A stretch of 57,938 nt of DNA from Phoronis australis (lineage: Eukaryota > Phoronida > Phoronidae). The stretch lies in NCBI GenBank assembly GCA_002633005.1, contig NMRA01000669.1, positions 158,512 through 216,449 of the forward strand, in the 5' to 3' direction. Positions 45,418 to 56,141 of the stretch are shown here, piece after piece. Numbering within the stretch: the first letter of the stretch is position 1; each line of letters opens with the position of its first letter. The position numbers and the translations under genes are program-made. The notes beneath the pieces are model-generated. The model saw only the letters and a program-made list of their open reading frames with translations, had not been told where the DNA came from and made no database searches.

Positions 45418-48400
45418 GGAGGCAGTTTTGCCATCTTTGCGCCCATAGGAAGGTCCAATAAGAAGTGTGAAGCCTGGAGGTTGCTTTTTGTAAATGCAAG
45501 GTCAAATTTCTGGGATACAGAGAAGAGTGCGACAAAGAATTTTTATCTTTTATGCTTTATTTGCTTCAGTCAAGCTGTTGAGCTACCAAAGTTAAAATCG
45601 AAGAAACTAGAAGTATACTGAGACATGAACTTGAGTTTCTTGTGTGTGCTGTGGAGCATGAGTGAGGGCCCAGCAGTTTGTTGCTAAAGGGATTTCACCC
45701 AAAAAATTATTAAAATTCTGTAGTCGCAATAATGTATAAAGTATGTTTTCATGTTCCTTGCAATGCACGTTGTTTACCTCGTATCTGGACGGCATACTTC
45801 ACTCATATTATACTATATAACTATGGCTGTAGTGTTGGTCGATTATTTTGGATAGGTCATAGATATTCTAGCTTTCCTGTAGCGAGGGACTACTTCAGTA
45901 TAAATAGTTATAACTTTAAAAAGTTCTCCAATTTAGAACAGTAAAAATTTAATCGTTTTTGCTCAGTGTTGGAGCTTGTCCCTAATTCTAGAAATAGACA
46001 ACATTGGCCTTGCCAAATTCAAGAGTTACCTGAAAGACAGCAAAATTACCCACCTTGAAGATTGAAAACACATTGTCTGAAATTTCAGAATTACAGCGAG
46101 CAAAACCACTCTCCAGAATCAAAAAATTCAACTTTTTGTGGAAGTATCTGTGTCCCAAATTCTAGAAAGTGTTCGAAATTGGCAGAATTTTTACCCTAGG
46201 CATTAGAAGTGAGAATGGCCGTACGGTTTTTGTTGACTGTGGTTGCTTTTGAGGTTAAGTTGTTTCTCACTTAAGATATCTTCATTCGTGCATGTATGAT
46301 GCACAGAGACTGACATTGCTGACCCAGGACAAAAATGGGTTGTTTCAGAGACGTACACGAAAAGACATCACAAATTACCGTATTCGCTGTAATAACCGCC
46401 CATGCCCCTTTTAGCGCCCCCCACGCGTTTTCAGTCTTTGCTGAAATAAGCGCCCAGTCCATGAACATATACGTGTGAACAGTCCTAAAACTCGGCTACA
46501 GTAACGTGTTCAATTTATCAAAAAAATTTTGCACGGGTCTTCTAGACCAGCAGCGGCACTGCTACGTTGGTATTTAGCTGTGACTATACACTTCAAAGTA
46601 ACGCAGCGCTTCAAAAAGAACGCAACAACGTTGCTACGCTCTCGCGACGACCGTGTCCCACTATGGTCTGACCTTTCAGTAGACACATCGATTGTCTCAC
46701 GAATGAAAATAACTCGGTGTTAAACGCACGTGGCCAGGAAGCGCGCGCTACATATATGAACCTGTCATCAAAGACATTAGTCGGGAACTATCCATTCATG
46801 AAATGGGTAGCATAGCATCGGTAAGAAATGAATAGTGGCACTAATTTCCGACAATTTCTAATACTATAAAACATGTTTGCGTTATTTTTGAGATAGATTA
46901 ACCATAATTGGTGTTTTTAAGCTGAATATCCAATAAAATGACAACTGACAGTGAATGCTTACACACCCTTACACCGAAAAATAACTGTCAGATAGTTACA
47001 AGTACGTACGCATCGAGATACACGGCGACTAATATGGGCCTTACCGAGACAAATGTCAAACGTTTTTAGCACATGAGACCGGCAAGTGCGGAATGAAACA
47101 CGTTCTGGTTTAGGTCTACTGCTTGTGCAAATTTCTTTAGACACAATCAATGGACATCTAGCTTGTTAAATTGCGTGGCTTTGGCCAAAAGACGGTCTGT
47201 GCTTTAGCAAATGAACTCTGGTGACACGCACTCGCTTGCTTACTCACAAACGCAGACGAACTTCAAAACAAACGTCACGTGACAACAACATGTGTGTTCG
47301 TCCAGACGTGTTGCCAATCATACATGTAGGTGGCATGATGTTGCACAGATTTGTACTTAAACCTGCCGTTAATCCAGACTCCACGGGAACTTAAAAAAAA
47401 TCTTAGAGACGTTAGAAAACTAATGAAGATTTCAGGTAATTTGGTCGAGTCGAAACTATTTTTATTCAAGCATTGAAGTCGCCATATCGAAGACGGTGAT
47501 TTCGAGGCAGTCAGTCGGCGAGTTTTCGCCCTGGGATTTCAGCACAATTTTCTGTAAAATGATCGTAATTAAGTAGCAAATTTTGATAGCAATGCACCAC
47601 AGTTTTGTTGAAAGTCTTTCATAGATTACAGATCTATACGTCACAGAGTGAAATTTGATGAATCTTAGCTTCCGATTTCACCCGTTTCGGAGACCGGGTT
47701 TCAACCGCCTTGGGTTATAATAAGCGCCAAAATAATTCTGTTTTTGTAGACAAAGGAAGTTATTACATCCGAAAATTTCAAATTTCAGTTGATCCATTCT
47801 TGTTGTTTTATTTACCGATTTATAAAATAATTCTAAAAATGAAATTTACATAAAATTGAATTCAGAAAGAGCAAAAACCAGAAATCTAGTCTTTTTGTGA
47901 GTATTTTGTCATTTATTTGAAAACCTGGGAGGTTTTGTGAATTATTCTTTTTTCCCAAGTAAGATCAATGTTTTTACAATCTTAAGTTGCACACCATATG
48001 ATGAAAAATGATGATGTTCATTTTTTAATTAAACCAAATTAAATTAGACCCTAAAATAGAATTATAAAAATATTCTGTACTATGTTAATGAAAATATTTC
48101 ACCAGTTTGGGCCACTTTAAAGTGAAAAAAATGACGAGGATTGGATTAGAAGATGATAAGTCTTACATACTTTCTAAAGATCGGTATGGGCAAACCACCA
48201 TGGTAGGTCTCCGCTCTGAAGGAAGCTGTTCAATTTTATGATCCTGTGAATGGCAAGCCTGAGAGAATTCCATTGACGAAGGAACTCAGATTGGCCTACA
48301 AATCTGCACATTCAAATTATCAGGCATGACTAGAAGAATATAGACAAGAACAGGGGCAATTATGGCAAGAAGCATGAGCAAGTAAAGTTGAACTGGAGAT

Positions 48401-50427
48401 GGCACAGAAGCATCAGAAGAGTTGAAACATGCGAAAAACACTTTTTGAGTCAGAAGACGGTCTCGCTAACGTTAACATGAAAAGTACTTCTATAGCAAAA
48501 CAATGGATCAATATCATTACCAAGTTTCAATTGGTAATTTTACATTGAACTTTTAACATTCCCTGAAAATAGTTAAATAACAACAATATATAATGTTTAG
48601 TCACCGAGGAATCGGCGCCTGAGTTGCAGACGATATAATATTTAGCAATTGAAAACAGTGACAGATGTGTCATATAATTAACAGTTTTGTACCAGATGTT
48701 ACGTTTAGGGCCTGATTGCATGTCGAGTGTTATTTATACTGTTGTAATTGTATTACTTTAAACTATATTCGGAAAATATGATGTTTGAACCGGCTACGAA
48801 CATCGAGTCGACACTGACCTACCTTTTGAGCTTTCCATGTCAGAGGTATCTGTTGAAGTAGTGTGAGAGGGGAATACGGAAAACAATATTACATGGCCAT
48901 ATGGCACTTGATTGATTCAACGCGTATGGGATACTAAGCTTTTTGGATTTCTCATCAATTTTTTTCAGTCGTTTTTCTGTCTAGAGTTTATTGTTAGACA
49001 TGTTTATTCAGGATAAAATCTATTGAAAGGGCTAGGGTTGCACTGTGCATGCTTGGGACTTGTTTGTATTTGTTTGTTCCATTGTCATTTCTTACTATGG
49101 AATACAAGGGAATGTTTTTGTAGAATTGAAGCATTAAGTTGAGAACTGTTTTTGTTAATACAAAAGAAATCAGTTTGGAATTGTTATCACTGAAAAGTTA
49201 TTATGGTACGTCAATAACAGACTTCATAATTGACGATGTGGGAAATTAAATAAGTAATTGTGAATTGGCATCTGGTCGTGTGCAGATTTAACAAAATGCT
49301 GCTTACCAGTTGCTAACGTGATCCAATTGGCAAGAATTAAGTGTTTTATGCTTTTCCATTTGCTTCATTAGAGGTTGCAATGCGCATGACTTGACCAAAA
49401 ATAATCAGACATTCAGACGTCTTATCTGCTATTCCGTCATTGGATGACAGTCCTGTTGGTGAATCTACAAAATAACACACACTGTACTGCGACGGTGTAC
49501 CTGCTGGTCACAGTCCTTCGTGATTTAACACTTTCAGGCAGTATCTTCTACCCACGATTCCTCTTGTTGGTCACTGTCTCTTGTGACGCAACACTTGCAC
49601 ACACTTTCTCACTACCCACGATGCAAGTGATATTCTTTTAGTTAACTTCCTGTTTGTTAACCGTTGCCAAGATCCTCTTTAAAATCTTCCACGACAAGGT
49701 TCTGTTGTACAATTTCTTCTGCACACTGTAGCAAGTCTTTTAGCTTCAACAATTAAATTTTTTATCTGTGTATTTTGCAAGGATGTGCACCTATGAACCT
49801 GACAAATGATGGCGTTTTTCAGACGAATCAGGCTACTGTTGTACAGGGCGTAATCCAGAATTTCAAAAATTGGGTGTCCAAAATGGGGGTTTCCAATATT
49901 TTAGGGCGTTCATGATTCCGATGACGCGTTACCCCCACCGTTCACCAGCAATACCCCCACACACACTGAGATTTTTTTACAAAAAATGTGTAGACCAAGG
50001 CTTTTACATCTAAGTTTACAAAAACAGCCTCTCTGTTGTGAGCTGTTTTACTACAAGAACTGTGTGGACCAAAACTTCTACGTCTAAATTTACAAAAACA
50101 GCCAAGTAGCTTACCAAACAAATATTAGCGATATTGATTGAACGATGAGTGCACTAGGTTTTTAGTGATTTCGAGTCAAATTATTGTTTTAAATTGTATC
50201 ATTTACGTTAAAGATGTCACATTAAATTATGCAAATGCAAATGAAGTTAGTTTACAAACTACCTCGGGTGTTCCGGTGTGCCGGAAACCATCCTAGAACC
50301 AGTTACCATTACATTCTCGCAAAAGTTTTGTTTTACGAGACGTTTTTGTGTAAACAAGTTTGGTAATATGTCTTCGTTAGTTACCATAAGGAAACAAGAC
50401 TCATTTTATTGGAATTACATGTTCTTT
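45418..50427. other. Intergenic or intronic repeats, no supported intact gene
   Basis: Holds GC-rich phrases AATAAGCGCCC (near 46446) and AATAAGCGCC (near 47720), about 1.3 kb apart and in the same orientation, which recall ends of a DNA transposon. It also holds a decayed coding relic at 48200-48460, and imperfect ~60-70 bp duplications at 49500-49622 and 49985-50105. Nothing else is supported. Confidence 0.45.
48195..48460 (+). pseudogene. Decayed coding relic, unrecognised
   Basis: The + strand reads LKEAVQFYDPVNGKPERIPL then TKELRLAYKSAHSNYQA, stop, LEEYRQEQGQLWQEA, stop, ASKVELEMAQKHQKS, stop. The three parts share one frame and read as one helical, charged sequence interrupted by three stops. 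It is probably the tail of a transposon or retrocopied protein. Family not recognised. Confidence 0.45.
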
Positions 50428-50780
50428 TTATTATGCGCCCACATATTTATATGTGGACGCATTATGCCGTCATCTCCGTCCGGCGTCTGGCGCCCGGCAT
50501 CGGCTGCTCTATCTCCAAAACGCCTTGACATATGTTAATGAAATTTTGCACGTGTTTCTTCCATGGATGGGAAGGCATGAGCGAATTTTCGGACGGATCC
50601 GACTACCAGTGTGCCCCCTAGTGGCATTTTTATTTTTTTACGTTTACCTCTATCTTCAAAAGTTCACCTAGTGGCCATTTTTACTGTTTTTGAGTATTTT
50701 TTGCGTCCACCCCTCTATCAGCCAAACTGCTGAAAGGATGATTGTGAAAGTTGGCACGTATGTTTTCACTTACACTCTAT
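50428..50780. repeat. Partial copy of the CTCF-core repeat, interrupted by a MITE
   Basis: Begins with CCCACATATTTATATGTGGA and CGCATTATGCCGTCATC as at 31911, then a CCGTCCGGCG-rich stretch, GTGCCCCCTAGTGGCA (near 50611) and CACCTAGTGGCCATT (near 50666). The copy ends abruptly at the inverted-repeat element starting 50781. Confidence 0.8.
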
Positions 50781-51332
50781 AGGGCCTTTCATACTAACGT
50801 CGACGCGTCGATGGTTTGGGGAGTTGCGGTCAGTATGAACGCTTAACTCCGGTCCTGGATCGCAGTTAAGAGCTCCAGTTAACATCGCAGTTAATAGGTG
50901 GATTTAAGACCACAGCGTCGACGCTGCGGTGCAGTATGAACGCTTAACTCCGGTCCAATCGAAGTTATCGCCAGGTGCCACTGTTATCNTAACTCCGGTC
51001 CAATCGAAGTTATCGCCAGGTGCCACTGTTATCGTCAATAGTGACAGAGTAGTGCCGTCACTAATAACTACTTATTTTTTGGTTTAATGATAACCAATCG
51101 ATTTAAAAATGAGTTTTATGTCATTTAGCACATTTAAATGTTCCAAATTGTCACATTGAAAAAAATCTTAGCGTGCAGCGCTACCTTGCGATAACTTCTA
51201 TGACGTCAGCGTCACCAACCCTTTACTTCGATGGTCATTAACTACCGAAGCCAGTATGAACGGTCCAGTTAACTGCGCTGTTTACGTCGACGCTCCGCTC
51301 AGACCGGAGTTAAGTCAATATGAAAGGGCCTT
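50781..51332. mobile_element. MITE with AGGGCCTTTCATA ends and internal repeats
   Basis: The left end AGGGCCTTTCATACTAAC and right end TATGAAAGGGCCT are inverted repeats of about 13 bp. The phrase CAGTATGAACGCTTAACTCC or variants occurs at about 50832, 50932 and 51252, as expected for subterminal transposase-binding motifs, along with several GTCGACG blocks. TAT flanks both ends. A 46-bp segment is repeated either side of the N at 50989, probably an assembly artefact. Confidence 0.65.
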
Positions 51333-51499
51333 ATCACAGTGCTAAACGAAAGTCTGTGTGTCTAGTAATCAGCCCGCTGAATGCCATTCTGTCCCAACAG
51401 AGATATATAGGGAAGCTCTAATTCTTTCTTTTGGTGAAGAAGGTGAACTGGTGAACACTAACTTTGTTTTTATAATTACATGAGGTCACGTAACTTGGC

Positions 51500-51505
51500 T
51501 TTATT
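51500..51505 (-). promoter_or_regulatory. AATAAA poly(A) signal separated from its gene by a MITE
   Basis: On the minus strand AATAAAGCC directly follows the MITE. With the element removed, it would lie only a few bases after the TAA at 51781. Confidence 0.35.
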
Positions 51506-51777
51506 CAGTGGCGGATTTAGGGGCGGGGGGCAAGGGGGTCATGGCCCCTCTAAAATTCTACCAGATACCATTTGGGAGTTTTGATGCGAATTGCACATGC
51601 GCGCAACCCGGGACCGCTCGGGGGTGATTAGGCAATGCATACCCCTTTCTTTTTTTAGTCAACAGGTCCTCAAACCCAAAATTTGAGACCTCTGCATTTT
51701 AGGCTGGACGCACGCATCTGCCGAAATTCTGGTTATCCCCTGGCCCCGCCTAACTCAAAATCCTGAATCCGCCCCTG
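51506..51777. mobile_element. MITE with CAGTGGCGGATTTAGG ends, inserted in a 3' UTR
   Basis: The left end CAGTGGCGGATTTAGGGGCG and right end CCTGAATCCGCCCCTG are inverted repeats of about 16 bp, the same family as 11790 and 29467; size 272 bp. It lies four bases beyond the stop codon of the minus-strand exon at 51781. No convincing 8-bp target duplication. Confidence 0.75.
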
Positions 51778-51780
51778 CTA

Positions 51781-51920
51781 TTAGTCAATCACAATGGCCA
51801 ACATAGCCTTGATCTGGTTTGGCAAGGAGGCAAGCAGGAGCTTGGTGATAACAGACTTGCTAAAATCAAGCCTCACTAACTCTAACACGGCCAACAATTG
51901 ATCATCAATTTTTTCAATAC
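51781..51920 (-). CDS. Probable last exon of an unrecognised minus-strand gene
   Basis: Acceptor GGTTATACAG|GT, then an open frame reading IEKIDDQLLAVLELVRLDFS, KSVITKLLLASLPNQIKAML and AIVID-stop (TAA at 51781-51783). The 45 residues are an amphipathic, clearly protein-like helix sequence. A LINE poly(A) end lies about 15 bases upstream of the acceptor, so the LINE sits in the preceding intron. Upstream exons must be right of the LINE or outside the window. Family not recognised; a transposon-borne ORF is an alternative. Confidence 0.5.
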
Positions 51921-51935
51921 CTGTATAACCGAAAA

Positions 51936-54900
51936 CTTTTTTTTTGAAATGTATTTATTATCATTTACAAACAATTACAAAAACAAACAAAACAAATAAG
52001 TACACCATTCATTCACGCATGCACACCTCAGGAAGACCATTCTCATATCTCGTTTAAAGTAAATATCTTCTACATGAAGTTAACATGAACAATAAATTTT
52101 TCCCATTTTCCAGAGAAGCTGTCATGTACAAGGTTTTTATGTGCATTTAATTTTTCAGCATTATAGTATTCATAAGTTTTTGTAACGAACTTGAGAAAAT
52201 TAGGTATANTTAAATAGAAAATCATGCGTCTTGTAAAGTCCAAGATTAACAATATCGTAAGACAGACAGTTGGGAAGCTGAATGCCACACTTTTGAAGTA
52301 GCTTTCCGAATTCCTTCCAGAAATCTTGTACAAAGCTACATTCCCAAAAAAGGTGTGACAGCGTCTCTGGAGCTTTATTACAAAAGGAACATAGATCAGA
52401 ATCCCTAACACATATTTTGACTAAAAAGGTATTTGTTGCAATAATTCTATGTAGTATTCTAAATTGGAACCATCTAATATGGGGATCCTTTGTAATTTTG
52501 TAAGGTAAAGCATATATTTTCTACCAATCTAAACTATCTCCTAGCTCTACTTCCCATTGAGACTCTGACTTAGGTTTCTTAACGTTATTAAAGACTGAAC
52601 AAATATATCTACAAACCTTCAAATCTTTCCGTAAGTGAGTAATTGCTCAAGGCATGCAAGGAGAGTAGACATTAACACTTTTAAATTTACTTTGAAATAG
52701 ACTTTTTGAAACCTTCTTAGAACAGAAACAACACCATTATATTCTACAAAGTTGGTTTTCACGTCGAACCTATTTTTCATATTGTTTAGACTAACAAAAT
52801 CACCATCAGAGGTATACATATCTCTAATAAATCTTAAGCCTTTTACAAACCGAGGCTTATAAAAAACAACCGCGCCTCCGATCGCCAAGTTAATATTAAA
52901 CCACAAAGGTTGGTTCAAAAAGTCATCTTTGCAACAATTATTTTCTTGTAGAAAGATAACATACTTTCAAATACGTCGCGCCAGTAGGAATTACCAATTA
53001 GAGTTAACTTCGACTTAATAAAGTCATCTCCAAATGAAGCAAAATTCTTTAAGAACGGGTAGAGTGAGTACAGTAATTCACCACTTTTAAACGCAGGGCT
53101 TTCCAGATATCTACGGGCCTTAGCAAGTTTTAAAGCTTTGCTGAAAGTATGCATATTAACCATTTGAATTCCCCCTTGAGCAAGTCCTAAACAGGCCGTA
53201 GTTCGTTTAATTTTATCATTACGGGCCTGCCATACAAATCTAAAAAATGTCGTATTNAAGATATCTTCGGGCCATAGCGAGTTTTAAAGCTTTGCTGAAA
53301 GTATGCATATTAACCATTTGAATTCCCCCTTGATCAAGTCCTAAACAGGCCGTAGTTCGTTTAATTTTATCATTACGGGCCTGCCATACAAATCTAAAAA
53401 AAGTAGTATTCAATTCACCCAAGACTTTTACTGGTGGATTTGGTAAACTTGACAACAAAAAATTAAGTTTAGAAATAGCTAATGTTTTAATTACCGTTAC
53501 TCTACCAAACGGCGTTAAATTTCGTCGACTCCAACTTTTTAGTAAAGACTTGATCTCAGTTATTCTTGCAGTGAAGTTCTTATGCGTCATACTATCCAAT
53601 TGAGTGTCAAAATCCACCCCCAAAAATTTAAATGATTTTTTTGTCCAAGACAGACTTTCTTTTGTAGGAATCACGTCATCACTACCAGTTTTACTTCCAA
53701 ACCATATGGCTTTTGTTTTATCCACATTCACTTGGAGACCGGAGACACTAGCAAACAAATGTAGTACATTCAGTGTGGTAGTCAATGACAAATTCGACCC
53801 ATCCAACGTAATTGATGTGTCGTCCGCATATTGCGAAATCAAATATTCCTTATTCCCAGCAACTACACCAGCAATATTTTTATTATTCTTGATTAAGTAC
53901 GCCAAAATCTCCGCGCACAATATAAAAATGTAGGGAGACAATGGGTCACCTTGTCTGCAGCCACGTGAAATATTGAACCAAGAAGATGGGTGACCATTTA
54001 CGACAACACAGGACTTAATATTACTGTAAAAGACTTTCACCCACCTTCTGATCGACCAACCAAAATTAAGGAAAGATAAAGTTTTTTGAATAAAATTCCA
54101 CGACAATGAATCAAATGCTTTCTCAAAATCAATCAGCAAAAGCAATCCAGGTTTGTTAGCTGCCTGGGCATAAAACATTAAATCATATAGCACTCGGATA
54201 TTTTCGTTCATATTTCTTCCAGAAACGAAACCTGTCTGATCCCTACTGATTACTTTTCCCAAAACGGATTTTAACCGTTCAGCTACTGCCGAAGAAGCCA
54301 ATTTATATGTCACATTGAGCAAGGATATGGGTCTCCAGTTTTTCAAATAATGTTTACTTTTATCTGCTCCCTTAGGGATGCAGGTGATCACTCCCTCTTT
54401 CTGTGTTGAGGATAACTGGCCAACAGCAAAACCTGTATTAAGTGAGCGAACAACGAAATGTCCAATGTCAGCCCAAAAAAATTTCAAAAATTCCACTGAA
54501 AAACCATCAGAGCCTGGGCTTTTGTTGTTTTTCATTTTTTTCAAGCATTGTGTGACTTCTTCATATGTAAGAAGACCTTCTAATTTTTCTTTTTCTGTCT
54601 CATTCAGCTTGGAGACACAAACATTATCAAGAAGAGTTTTTAAAGAAGTATTGTTAGTCTGTCTATATTTGTATAGATTTTCATAAAAAGTTTTGGTTTC
54701 CTGAATAACCTCTTCTTCACTATTGGTTTTAGTATTGTCAGATTTCCACAAAAAAGGCATAAACTTACTTGTGTAATGCCTATTTTCCAAGTGAAGAAAA
54801 TATTTGGAAGGCTTTTCACCTTCTTCAATCCATCTTGCTCTCGACCTAGTCATAAGACCTCTTAACTTATTTTGCCTTAGCTCGGCAAGTAAATTATTTT

Positions 54901-56000
54901 TTTGTTCCAGTAGTTCCCTGTCAAGGTTTAGACTTCTTTCCAACAAGCTTATTTCTTTGATAAGTTGCTGTTCAACTCTATCACTTTTTCTTTTTAAGTA
55001 AGTGGCAAAGGAAATTGTTTTGCCGCGAATCTCCATCAACAACGTTTCAAGAAAAAGTTGATCATTTATAGACAATTGTAAATCTGAATTACTTGTACTA
55101 TCAACAGTCTGAATGTCGTCAGTCATATACTGTTGTTTAACTAATTTAATAGTATTCTTGACTGCAGCAATATACTCAGAGTTCTTTAGGAGAGAATTAT
55201 TAAACTTCCAAAATGATTTTCTCCTCCTGGAAACATCACTTTTAAAAAAAACCGTTACCATTGAATGATCGGAACGGTAACCGAATTCTATTATGGAGTC
55301 GTCAATATCAGCTAAAAGGTTTTCAGAAATTAGAAAAAAATCTAGTCTGGATCGTTTACTTCCAGCTCTCCAAGTATATTCTTTACTACTGGGGTTTAGT
55401 TCCCGCCACACATCAACAATAGACAATTCTGTACAAATCTCCATCAACTTAATCCGTGACTTCGGATTATTAACCTGTCGATAATTAATCGTGTCCTTAG
55501 ACTGATCGAGAGCAAGATTAAAATCGCCTGCCCAAATAACAGAGTAATTTCCTATATCTTGAATATCTTGTTTTATTCTTTCAAAAAATGACGGCGAGTC
55601 CCTATTCGGACAATACGTATTAATTAACGTAATTCTTGTCTCATTAATAGTAATATCCAAAATTAATTTATTACCATTGTAGTCTTGCCTAATGTTATGT
55701 AATTTATACTCAAAAGTGTTCTTAAAGAGGATCGCCACTCCACGGGAGTTTGAGGTATTTGAATTGAAAAAACATTCATATCCCCACATTGATCTAATAT
55801 TGTTTTCTTCTCTCTTAGTAAAGTGTGTGTCCTGTAGGCAATAGATGGAATATTGTTTTTCTCCTAAATAATTGAGTACATCTTTTCGTTTTTCATGGAG
55901 ACCCAGCCCTCTGCAGTTCAATGACGTTACTTTAAGTTCACCTGTCATCATTACAACGGTTATGCACATATATCAAATGACAATCAAATAATAATGGTAC
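51936..56000 (-). mobile_element. Tx1/L1-type non-LTR retrotransposon (LINE), minus orientation
   Basis: The 3' end is a T9 run on + (51937-51945), i.e. a poly(A) tail, with AATAAA on minus at 51953-51958. ORF2 runs from ATG at about 55951 to beyond 52300. The 5' extent is uncertain; no ORF1 was recognised in 56.0-57.9 kb, so the copy is likely 5'-truncated or its ORF1 lies outside. It was inserted in the intron just before the exon at 51920. Confidence 0.9.
52210..55951 (-). pseudogene. LINE ORF2: endonuclease and reverse transcriptase
   Basis: The N-terminus KVTSLNCRGLGLHEKRKDVL, LQDTHF, WAGDFNLALD and YRSDHSMV are the APE-type endonuclease motifs. KSPGSDGFSVEFLKFFW, GFVSGRNMNENIRVLYDLM, LLIDFEKAFDS, GCRQGDPLSPYIFILCAEIL and QYADDTSITLDG are the reverse transcriptase blocks with the catalytic Asp-Asp. 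The C-terminus has a zinc-binding pattern LCSFCNKAPETLSHLFWEC (near 52320-52390). About 900 codons are uninterrupted from 55951 to the N at 53257, where a 152-bp segment is duplicated. Frames beyond continue the same protein (ESPAFKSGELLYSLYPFLKN; NQPLWFNINLAIGGAVVFYK) with one or two shifts. Genomic intactness therefore depends on resolving the N joins. Confidence 0.9.
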
Positions 56001-56141
56001 AATCCTGACCCATTCACACCACATACAAACAAAACAAAACAAAAACAATACAAACACATCCACGAGCACATCATAGATTTCACAGAGTATAACATCGAGG
56101 TGAAATATGATGTAACATAGGATAGAAAAACTGATCCTCAT

